Shown: piece by piece, positions 22,710 to 33,677 of the stretch
How the letters are laid out: the number at the start of each line of letters is the position of its first letter
How positions within the stretch are numbered: the first letter of the stretch is position 1
Assembly (NCBI GenBank): GCA_002946415.1
Contig: NJPS01000043.1
Span: forward strand, 558,001-622,000
Reading direction: 5' to 3'
Origin: Rutstroemia sp. NJR-2017a BVV2
Taxonomy: Eukaryota > Ascomycota > Leotiomycetes > Helotiales > Rutstroemiaceae
DNA length: 64,000 bases
Program-made: the position numbers and the translations under genes
The notes under the pieces: generated by a model
The model's input: the letters and a program-made list of their open reading frames with translations, nothing else
Told to the model about the DNA's origin: nothing
The model's database searches: none

Positions 22710-23529
22710 GTTCCGAAAATGAAGTTATGGACCCGGGGAAGGGTTGAATGAAAGCACAGTTTGATATGCCTTAGTCGCGAATAGCACGCTACGTATAATT
22801 GTGTACTGGTATAAACTCCACACACCAGGTAGAAAGGGTCTGCCAAGGAGCTGAGCATGGTAGGTAGGAGCTGTATTGTTTTTTCGGACTAGTTAAAAAG
22901 GTAGTTTCCGTAAAAGGATGACGACAACGTACCGAACCAATGAGAATAGAGGTCGTATTCGTGGGGCAAGGAGGGGTAGTAAGCGCACAGGCTGACACGT
23001 AGCGGCTTTTTCAAAGGCTGGCTGAAACACAACGCTTTTGGCTACATGAGATAACGCCGTTAACGAATGGGACGCGCGAGTCCATGTGTTGCTGTATGTA
23101 GCTGTCCCTTTCGAGCCATGAGAGAACGACGTCCCCAAACTCTAACAGATAGTGGGGCACCAAGTTGGGGCTGCGACTATTGATTAAGTTATCCTCGTGC
23201 CAAATTGATCCGCATATTGGCTTCAGCCCGACGCCACTATCGACAAAAATAAAAGAAGAACACGAAGACGGTCGGCAAACGGCATGAGCTGAACTGATTA
23301 CGGTCGAATGAATGGCGATGGCGATGGTGGTGGCGAGGACGGAGATTCGTCCTGGCACGCTCGAAAAATGGAAAGTCAAGTACAAATACAACCCATGCAG
23401 CCCGATACCATTGCTTGGTGTCAAGCTCGCTCCTCATCCCATTATCTCCAAGAACTTCTTACTCTAAGCTGTATTCCACAGGGTTGATATTGCAACCTCG
23501 CAATCAAAGTCGCAGTTTGACTATCAATA
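22710..23529. other. Promoter region of the giant gene, no gene seen
   Basis: About 0.8 kb before the large gene at 23530. Overlapping open frames of 65-140 codons on the minus strand look like chance; no motif recognised. Confidence 0.45.
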
Positions 23530-26500
23530 ATGGATTGCAAGTCTTCGTACCTGTCCGACCCGCGCTGCGGTTGTGATTTTGTTGTAGCCACTACCCAGGC
23601 TAGTATCAACTCCGGCATGAGGTAAGTGACAGGATATGATACCCCTGTTTCCCTTAAACTTCACCGAAGACAGTCTACTGACTGGCTTTTATTCACAGGC
23701 AGTATTTGGCTGAAAACCAGCAGCCAATCCAGTACATCTGTATCATGGTAGATGACAAAGGAAATCCTAATACTCAAATCAGCCTGGATGCCCTGAAGGC
23801 TGTAGCGAACGGGGCCAATCCATTCGATATCCCCGAGAGCGGTCGTACTACTGAGCAGGATAAACAGCTCGAAGCTCTCGCCGATGCCGGATTTTCAGTT
23901 GGCATCAAATTGCAAATGGGGTTACCACCTGGAGTATCGCCCAAGGACCTTGACATCGTTACACTCGGCAGTAGCGCGAGTAATGTGAAGTTTAAGATGT
24001 TTTGTTCTCAGGTTACCGCGGTGCAGCTCACAACTCCCAGACGAAAGGTAGTCTGGAGCGTCTATAACCAGCCTTTTGGTCAGCCCTGGAGTATCCAAAC
24101 TAATGTAAGCCAACCCCTTGGAGCATTCTTCCTTCGTTGCGTTCCTCCGAATGTTTCATCTTTGAATCCCACGAAGTAAGCTTACTCTGAGACTGTACAC
24201 TCTAGGTTAATCTGGTGGTTGCAGATCTTGACAAAAATCTCAGCCAGTCCAACTATCTCAAGAGTCATCCTGAAGTTCGCGAGAAACTGCGTAGTGCCCT
24301 AAACAATCTCTCTGGAACCGCCTTCAGCCTTCAACAGCTCCTGTTTGACCTAGACAGCGCAGTTCTAGAAACAGTGCCCACTTTCAATGGCGTTCCAAAG
24401 GGCAGTGATGCGGAGTATATACTCCAGAGATTCTTCAAAGACCTATACAGCACAACGGCCAAAGAGTATGGCTTGCCACTAGTCTCGGTTAATGCCGTGG
24501 CCCAGCCTACAGATGGGTCTATACTACACATGACCGCAATGGAACGGGTCGTAAGCCCCCTGAAGGACAAGTCCGGCAACCGAATAACATACCCCACCTC
24601 CGCGCAAGAAGAAGTCACGACTTTAAATTATCTCTGCGCAGTCGACAACAACCCCGTCCCACGTATTTCTAGCTTCGATTGGAACTGGGTCACACCAGAG
24701 CAGATCAACGATATGAGTGGTGTGATAGCCATAAACCGTAATGTTTTGGTCAAATACCTTGTCGATAAAATAATCCCCGTAGCTAAGTCTAGCTGCTATA
24801 CACCATCGATCAGTGCCAGTGATGGCTTGCATATGTATTCCAACCAAGCTAGTCCACAGATTACAACCAATCCCGAAGGTAGTAATGTTCTCAGCATACA
24901 ATACGAGGCAAAGGATGCGTCCATACTCGGATATGAGAAAAGCCCATTCCAGACATATACCAGGATTGAGACCAAATACGACTGCAATGTTACCTTCGGT
25001 TCCAAGACTATCAATGTCGTGCAGTCCCTTTCTATCTTTACCTGGAATCGAATACGTGACCACCAGGACATAGGCTGGAAAGACCCACAGTCAGAAGGTT
25101 ACCGTTACAACGTGAAGCTCATTGACAAGACCCTGAACGACGTCTATGATGTTTCGATTGACCAGAATGGTGGATTGCGATTAACAAAAGTTAAAGATGA
25201 GCTCACTGATAACTCCGATTATACTAGCCTGGATTTGTCAAACGAGGATTGGTATACAATGAAGGTACGCTTGATCGGACTCAGGGATAGTCTCGAAGAT
25301 CTGGTCTCTGGCCATCTTCATGACCTAGAACTTAGCAAGCTTCAAAATTTTGTTTTTCCTGGTGCTCGAGTATTCACGTACAAAAACCCATTCTTCTCCG
25401 AACACCAAGACTTGATCTCTGAGATTACGTATCTGGATACCACTGAGGTTAGCCCAATCCAGCACCCCCAGCAGCTTGAATCTATGGTCCATCGAACCGC
25501 CGCTGCGACGCCTTCCTCGTCATATAACGGCTCGCTACTGAAGCTAACAGCATCTACAGAACTAATGCAGAACTATGTCCAAGGCGAGATTGTTTCGCCA
25601 CAGGGCAAGTTTGAAGCACTCCAGACAAGCGACGGTCACGCACTCCTCTTTGCCATCGGCTCATCCGGGATCTTTTACGTCGTTGAGGAGCAAAGCGGGA
25701 CCTTACGTACTGGATGGAAGTTCCACGATCTCTCAACTACCGCTATCGAAGCCCATTTTCCTGGCCAGAGTTCGAATGCGGTTGTGCACACATTTGACGT
25801 TAGCCAAAGCATTGTGAATGGCACTATTGGGATCATGATGACTGTCAAACTCGATGGCAACGAGCATCTTTTCATATCTCTTGGAAACTCGAGCAGTGAC
25901 ACAACCTGGGTCACTAAACCAGCCTGGACGATTGTACCCTTTGATCCGATCAACGACCAGAGCCGGAAAATTGAAATTTCCAATACGCTATTTGGCGAGT
26001 CCGAGGACAATAAAGAGTACCTCATTTTGGACATCCTTCGGCCGTCTGGAAATAGTGCCAATCCACAAATCAGCCGTTATCACATTGATCCAACGCGGGT
26101 GGCTGGTCACTACTGGGTCAAGCATGATGTCAGTATTGATATTGGGGCTGGGAGTTACCAAAGTTGTTTAGGACGAGTAAAGAATGGATTCGTGGATGGC
26201 ATCTATACCGTCGGTACCACAGGAGGACAGCCTCAATTTATCTATGACCCGATCATCAATGCCTGGGGTAACGGACCTCCAGCACCACGAAGATTATCTC
26301 TACCTGGACTTGTCGTGCCCACAGCGATTGCCACAGCGCGAAATACTGATGGGAGCACCGACCTCTACGCGATTGGAAATTCAACATTATACCTCTTCCC
26401 GGCAGAGAAACAAACAGAGCATGACACGCCAACACAAGTATTAAGTCATGAGATCCTCACTGGGACAGACTCCTTGCGCGCTATGAGCCATGATGGAGTC

Positions 26501-29161
26501 ACAACACTATGGGGCACGAGAAATAATCAAGTTTATTACCTTGCGTGTCCAACTAGCCAAGTTTCTCAACCAGAGTGCTGGGGTGCTCCTATTCCAATTC
26601 TCTCCGGGGTTAGGCATATCTCGCCATTCATCAATCGCAGCGACGGCGGTAATACCATTTTTGCAGCAACTAATGGCAAATTCATGAAGATTACACAAGG
26701 TTCTGTTAAATCCGGAAGAATATGGGATTCTCAGGATATCACAATAGCAACACATCTGAAACAAAAGCCCCTCAGTTTCCAGTCCTACACTACTTCCATC
26801 CATGTTACAAAAGAAGGTCAGGAACTACCCGAGCCGAAGGCGATGGTCAATATCTCTACTGTTTCGCGCAAACCTGTCTACATCAACGGCCTGTATTATG
26901 TACTATCGCCTACTCCTACTAAAGTATCAGCAAACGCTGCGGGTCTGGTCACGGTAGTCGAGCGAGCTGATGGAATCAATGGATCAATTCTTACTATTTC
27001 GCTCGAAGACAACACAACAATTACAGTAAATCCTATGGATCATGTGTTTTCTCGAATCACCGCTTTGAATTCATTGGAGAAGCTACGCAATGCCCAAATA
27101 CCAAGTCAAATAACAGCTGGCGGCGTTGACGAGTCAACAGAATACAAGCCCCTCATACCGGCGTCAATAACTGACAGCGATTTGAACAATGTGGCAGAGT
27201 ACCTAGGGCTCTTAAAGGACAACTACCCGACCATTCAAAACTCAAAGAAGATAGCAGCTTTGCTGACATTTATTAAACACAACAATGGTGTCGTCCCTTC
27301 CCGCATGCTGCGCAAGGGAGATATTGCTGTCATGCGCTTGAACATTTTCGACGACATTTGGGATGGTGTAAAGGATGTAGTTGGTGATATACAAGATGCT
27401 ACTACCGCGGAATTTGGGGATGTTGATCAAATGCTAGGTAATGCAGTTGACGCCATAGGAAAAGAGATCGGAGGTCTAGCTGATGATGTCAAAGATGCCG
27501 TAAAGCACGTGACTCAAATCATTCGTGACGCAGCAACCAACACTCTACATTTCATTACCATGATTGGCAACCAAGTCTATCATGCGGTGCTGGACACTAT
27601 CGATGCAGTTGTGAGCGCCACTAAGTGGGTGTTTGAAAAAATTGAAACAGGACTTGACGAAATCAGGAAGTTTATTCAGACCCTCTTGGACTGGGGCGAG
27701 ATTCGAAACACCAAGAACATCTTGCACAATCTGATTCGTCTTTGGATGCAAAACCAGGTTGACATGTTACCTCGGATCAAAGATAGTTTTGATCAAGTCG
27801 TTAAAGAAGTTGAAGAGACAATGAACAGCGCGGCTGGCATCACCGACTGGTCTCCTCTCGGGATTGAGATGGGCAAACCAGCAGCAGGGAGCGCTGGCAA
27901 TCCATTGAAAGATCAAACTTCCAGCTCAAAACAACTGTCAAACCACTTCCAGAATCATGCTAGCGAGCTGGAAGTCTTAGAGGATATCTCAGGGATGGAT
28001 GGTCTTGAGGAACTGATCAATGATTTGCTCACAGCTATTCAGAATGAGGGGGCTGTTCTCGGCGCGGTCTTTGACCAGTTAAAAAAGCTCAGCTTCGAAT
28101 TTTCAAAATTGTCCGTGGGTGAAGTTCTTATACGACTCGTGGTCATCCTGGTGAATGGAACTTTATCAAGCGTGCAAGTGGTGGTGGACGTCCTGTTGGA
28201 CTTGCTTTGCAGAATGGCACAATCCGTAGTAACACTCCTTGACACCAAAATTCACATCCCCATCATATCAGACATTCTCAACGCGATTGGAGTCCCCGAT
28301 ATTTCCTTTCTCGACCTCTTCTGTTGGATCGTTGCTGCTGCTTACACGATTCCCTACCGAATTGCGAATGGAAGAGCTCCATTTTCCACGAAAGATGGCT
28401 CCGTATCAGCGATGAGTTCAGCCCGCACCTGGAACGAAGTAGCGCAAATGTTCGGACAGCAAAATTTGACTGCGTTCAACAATTCCGCAGTTGCTAAACC
28501 ATCACGTTTTGCCTCGGAGTCCTCTTCCATGTCGGAGTATGCCCAAACTGAGATATTCGCACTGAGTCACGTGGGGGCTGGCTTATTAGGCCTCATGTTC
28601 AGCTGCATAACAGGCTCAGAAGCCGACTTTCCCACTGGTGAAAATCCACTCTCGTTGCCTGGTGCGGTTTTGGCCGCAATTTCTGGTGTAATCAAGGCGG
28701 TCGGCAATCACCTCGTGCCCAAGGAACCAATTCATAACCAGATCTTCGATTGGGCCGACAACATCGTCCAGGTACTTGTCATCGCCAACAAGCTTGTGTT
28801 CTCAAAGATTGGGCAAGGTATATTCAAGAGTGAGAAGATCAACACCAAGATCAAGATCAGCGGCATGACTCCAGCAGATCCTCGCGGTGTAAAGGCACTT
28901 GTGGATTCCATCCTTGTTATCCCAGGCCTAATCATTACGCAGTGGCACTTCTACGAGCTGATCCGCAAGCCTGAGTCCGCTGCTCGCTCTGCCGCTATTG
29001 TCGGAGAAGTCTACAATTTGTCAGATTATGTTATGCGTCTTTCTTATGGAGTAGCAGTCAATGATGAGGATCCTGACACTCGCCAGATTGCGATTGGGGT
29101 GCATGTCGTGGGTTCTTTTGTTTGTTCTGGGTTACAAATCGCGGAGGGATGTATTCAATAA
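23530..29161 (+). CDS. Very large multidomain protein, possible TULIP/P47-like N-terminus
   Basis: Three exons (23530-23621, 23699-24104, 24206-29161) close to 1818 codons, 1817 residues. There is no signal peptide. Residues 1-190 contain CGCDFVVATTQASINSGMR and later QTNVNLVVADLDKN, a layout reminiscent of TULIP-type lipid-binding proteins of the OrfX/P47 group (low-confidence inference). Residues about 190-620 are mixed strands. Residues about 630-1020 contain recurring units such as GHALLFAIGSSGIFYVVEE, DGSTDLYAIGNSTLYLFP and GVTTLWGTRNNQVYYLA, spaced like blades of a beta-propeller or lectin. From about 1205 to 1380 come long amphipathic helices (FDDIWDGVKDVVGDIQDATT; DDVKDAVKHVTQIIRDAATN). 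From about 1460 on there are hydrophobic segments (LIRLVVILVNGTL, LDLFCWIVAAAYTI, LSHVGAGLLGLMF). The architecture suggests a lipid- or membrane-acting cytosolic protein; function is unknown and no toxicity is claimed. Confidence 0.8.
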
Positions 29162-29920
29162 TCGAATGGAATTGATTATCTTATCAGAGTGAGGTCTGGC
29201 TTATTCTTACCTAGTGATTCACCATTGACTGTTTGAACATGACTAGTTAGGCGACAAGACATCGCATTAAATCGTCGTAAGTCCAACCCCCGTTCCCTTC
29301 TTGGGCTAATTCCTATCTATGCACTGTTTATCTAACTACCTACCTTCCACCAAGCATTCCAACATCTACTTATTATATATACACTCGAATCAAAGGATGT
29401 TATATTTCCGTCTACTACTTTCTTCCTTTCGTACCTCCGTCTTTCCTTTTTCTTACACCGTACCAGTATCCTCATCCTACACCAATACCCCCTCCCACAT
29501 ACAACCCACTGATCTCCAGTATTTTGTAAATTAAAATTCCATTCATCAGATCATGATTCGGTCATTACATCCCATCCAAAAAATAACTAGTCAAATTTAC
29601 ATTGCCGTGGGAGATTTTAGATGATCGTACGAAAATTGCTAGACGAACTTAGTTGAGGTCTGCATTGGCATGTCTAACGATATATTTAAGAATGTTATGG
29701 AACAACTGATGCGCTGAAATTGTGATTCATATTAGTAAGTAACTGTGACTACTGTACTTTCGGTAAAGATTATGGTCCTCCTCTGCTTATCATGGCCGGC
29801 TCGAAATTGTTATTCACCGTTTTCATATTCCTTCTTATGCTGCATCATCCCTAAGATCATGATCCAAATCTGCCTGAAACCTCATGTTTCCCGCACCAAG
29901 CGGTACCCCTATCCTTCCAT
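29162..29920. other. Intergenic, no gene seen
   Basis: Convergent 3' ends of the giant gene and the phosphate transporter. AT-rich; no exon recognised. Confidence 0.45.
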
Positions 29921-32418
29921 TCACCTCATCTCCATTCCCATCCCATCTCCATCCACATCCGCATCCCTATCGGCATCCATATCCCAATCCCCATCCCTCC
30001 TCTCCCTCTCCAACCTCCTCTCCTCTCTAGCCTCCGCCCTCCTCTCCCCCTCATCCTTATCAATCAACCCCACCACTCTATCCCAGCTCTTCGATCCCCA
30101 TCTCCACCCCCTCTCAACAACCCTCGCAACCCTTGTTTTCGAAAACCCGTTTTCGGGCCGCCCGACCTCCCATTGCTCGAGGCTCTTCACTATTCCATCT
30201 ACGTCGTGCTCAGATTGTGGGAGCCAGAAATAAGTCAGGAAGAAGCCCGCGAGCATGAAAACGGAGAAACTAGGATGGATGATGGTTAGTAGGTTGGTTA
30301 TGTGGGTGCTTCTATATGGGAAGTATGAGGAATAAATAAAAGAATTGAGAAGGGATTGCAATTGATGTTGGATGTGAATATGGAATGGAGACTTACACAA
30401 GCAGAGAGTATGGTAACCATTTTTGGGGTACTTTGTAGTCAATATCATGACCATGGACTCCATAGTTGATATATGCGAGATACAGTTGCGCGATGACAGA
30501 GCCAAGTTTACCAAACGCAGCAGATATTCCGTGAGAGAGAGCGCGGTATCGTGTTGGGAAGAGTTCAGCTGATATCTGCAATTCGGTTAGAATATGAACC
30601 AAACAGACAAGACAAATGCACTTTTATGCTGTAATACTCACTATATACGTAATCGTGTTTGGACCTGATTGCCTAGTCAGTTTCATTCTACCACGGTGTC
30701 AAAGGTCGCTTACCAAAGTTGAAGAAGATCTGACACAGAATATACAGAACTATGGTAGCAGCCGACCCTCCGGTCTCATACAAATAGTTGAATGAACCAC
30801 CGATGACGATAAATAAAATGAACAAGAAGAAGAACCCGATCAGTTGGATGTTACGTCTTCCGAGCATATCGATGGCTACAAAAGTTATCAGGCAGCCGGT
30901 AATCGCACCAATGGAGACGATTGTGAGACTTTGCCAGATGCTATGGATCATCATAGGGTAGATTTTAACCTTCAGAGGGTCGGTTTCAGTTGGTTGAGTG
31001 CCTATTCCGTGCCAGATAACTGCGATGATGTCTGAATTGTTCATACCGAGACCGCTGTGAGACGTTGGGTTAGCGTTGGTTTTGAAAAGCTAGTCTGTGG
31101 CCAGATGCAGGACTGAAAGCGGAAAGTTTGGTGTATGATTCATTATTGGTAACTTACTAAAACGGCAAATCCACTACAAACCAACAGAGAGAAGTTGTTA
31201 TGAGGGTTCGAAGATTTCCCTTAGTCCAAAAGTAGTCTTTGAAGTCTTCCCAGGAAGGAGCAGGTGGCGGTTTATTTTCAGATTCAGCTGCCATGATTTG
31301 TTCTTCTATGTGCAGTTCGCGTGGTAAATCCGGTCGCTGTCCTTGTGAATCGAAGCTTATGGAACGGCCATTCGAATTCGCAACCGGTTGCCGAAGGCGG
31401 GGTTGATCTAGTGGCCTACGCGAAGTCACGGATGCTGCTGCCGAGTCCTGCTCTGTAAGAAGATATCGATTAAGCTCTGAAGCTGCTTTATTGCTGTCTC
31501 TCCCAACGTCTGCTGTATATCTTGGTGATTCGATGATGGTAAGACGGAACCAGAGTGCGAGTAGAGCCGGAATTACACCCACCCCGATCACCCAACGCCA
31601 GATTGAGTCCATTGTTTTGATGCATTCTTTGTCGCAATCTCCTACCGTCAAATCGGCTGGAATGCTATTTTTATGCGTCCTTACTGCGATCAAAGTAACC
31701 AGTGTCGCGGCCAGCTGCCCAAGGGGTTGACACATGAATACTGCAGTCATCATCTTGCCTCTCAGCTTCCGAGGAGCAAATCTAGACAATATCAGCAGAT
31801 GGTTGGTAGCTTTAGATTCTCATGTTACCAACTTACTCTGCAGTTAAGACAGCGCTGAGAGGGTAATCCGATCCTATTCCAATCCCAGAGGCAAAACGCC
31901 ATACGAGGAGCCATGCAATGGCAGACATGGATCCTTCTGTACCATTTGAAGACATAACCACACCTAACGTAGCAAATATGGTGATGATCAATTCCAAACC
32001 GTACATCTTTCTTCGTCCATACAGATCGGCTCCCAATCCAAAGGCTACTTGTCCAACCATTGATCCGCCAAGGGTGACGACGCCGAGGGCCGTTTGATAC
32101 TTATGAGGCATTTTGCCAAGATTTACATCATCTCGATAGTATATGATTCCTAACATTGGGACTACCATGTTGATAGAGAAAATTGAATAGGCGTCCGTGA
32201 AGAAACCTACTCCTGCGACAATCACCACCCATAGACATTCTGACAGCGAGGATCCTTCAAGTCGTTCGAAAATATACTTTCTTCGATCTGATTCCTGGTG
32301 GGTTGTAAGTATTTCTCCAAGAGGGGCGTTAATGCAGACTCACATCAATGTAACTGAAATCATCATTTGCAAAAGGGTTCAGGAACAACCTCATCCATCG
32401 CAATCCCCAGGGTGGCAT
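29921..32418 (-). CDS. PHO84: Inorganic phosphate:proton symporter (PHO84-like, PHS family)
   Basis: High-affinity phosphate importer of the plasma membrane. Seven exons: 32418-32344, 32294-31837, 31781-31158, 31054-30714, 30664-30642 (23 nt), 30575-30397, 30269-29921; they sum to 683 codons (682 residues). Helix 1 carries VVIVAGVGFFTDAYSIFSIN, where the Asp is the proton-coupling position in the family. Then GLGADLYGRRKMYG (motif A), SGIGIGSDYPLSAVLTAEFAPRKLRG (PHS signature), a long central loop from about residue 300, PFYGLGMNNSDI at the start of the second half, and SAELFPTRYRALSHG in helix 10-11. The last ~100 residues are unusually long and end in an Asp/Met-rich run. The start could also be the ATG at 32394; 32418 is preferred as the first in-frame ATG. 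Regulation by phosphate starvation is family knowledge. Confidence 0.92.
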
Positions 32419-33677
32419 CTTTCTGGTCGAGCCTTGACAGGCGACTTTCGGAAGAGGATGTGTTTTCAACTTCGAATGATCAAAATTTACTCTACGGCGC
32501 GATATTGATGACCTGCTTTGGCACGCAGATTATCCATTGCTATGAAAGAGGGGTATGAAGCACATATTTGTGCGTGAGTTCGAAGAGCAGAGAAATGGTT
32601 TCGAGAGAACAAGAGGGACGAGGCTACCTCCCAGCACGAGGCTTGCTCAGCCACACGCGTGGGACTCTGTGATGGGCAGACTGCGAAAGACTCTTAGTTT
32701 CGAATGTGCGACCCCTAAGAGGCGTAAATGAGAAGTGAGAAGGGCTGTAATCTGTAAGAATAAGGGCATTGGCACGGATTGTGATCGGTTTTTCGGTGAG
32801 CTGAACTGGATTGGACCGCCAATTCACCATGGCGTTCGTAGAATGACACGACTTGCAAAACAGGGCGAAGCTGTACTCCTCCTCCGTATGGCTGGTGGCA
32901 TTCGAGTCTCGAATAGAGACTGTACGGAGTCGAGAGGTATGAGGGAATATCTGTCTGCCTGTTCGCTTGGCCTTTGCTGCTGCACGGCATATGATATCAT
33001 ATTTCCTAGACGCTGGAACTCGAGCACAAAGTTGACCGGAAGCAGAAACAATGGGGGGCCATGGGGACATGGGGAAAGAGGTAAGATTACTACAGTAGCT
33101 CAAGCGATGGGCCAGCGAGCAAGGATAAAACGGCAGGGCCTCCCACGTGTTTCTAGCGATAACCTTCATTCGCTTCCACCGTCCCAACCTTACTTGTACG
33201 ACAATTGTTCTCTGCATTGCTGCAACATCTTCCTGGCGCCGATCCATAAGGTCCATAACCCGTTTCCAATATTGCGCCTCCACAAACCGCGACCGTTACT
33301 GCTCTAGGATTGAGGCACAATCAATTACAATTTACGACCCCGGCACCGCGTCCAGAATCCAGAGCGAGGGGCGCGTAATTCAAGTCCATGGCTCCAGCCT
33401 CCATACAGAGCATGCATCAGCCAGCCTTTCCGCATGCTACTTTACCAAATATTGTCGAGTCACTGTACGAAATCAACTCCCCGCTTTCTCGTCTGACTTT
33501 GTACTTCATCGACCATGACTATCTGTCAGCTTCTGAGCGCCCGTCGAATCTAGAACAATACAATGTCACTCTCCTGAAAATTGCGAATCTTCCAGTAGTT
33601 TGCTCTTCTATTCTCATCATTAGTTTGGCCTTGATTGCACCGCGTTGTTCCACGTATTAGAGAAGACTTCTTGAACG
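32419..33677. other. Divergent promoter region, no gene seen
   Basis: Between the starts of the phosphate transporter (-) and the STAND-N-like gene (+). Long overlapping open frames on both strands at 32624-33307 reflect GC-rich DNA with few stops; neither resembles a protein family. 33388-33660 also has an open frame, probably leader. Confidence 0.45.
33144..33149. promoter_or_regulatory. CACGTG E-box upstream of the phosphate transporter
   Basis: A perfect CACGTG lies about 730 bases upstream of the phosphate transporter start. This is the core site of Pho4/NUC-1-type bHLH activators that switch on phosphate importers. Only one such site is seen in this intergenic region, and it could equally serve the divergent gene at 33678. 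Confidence 0.35.

Noticed and set aside
32624..33307. Overlapping open frames of 190-219 codons on both strands
   Set aside because: They overlap on opposite strands, have no family motif, and lie in a divergent promoter region; GC-rich sequence with few stops explains them.
33388..33660. 90-codon frame before the STAND-N-like gene
   Set aside because: Reads like leader sequence with a chance hydrophobic end; no start context or family.
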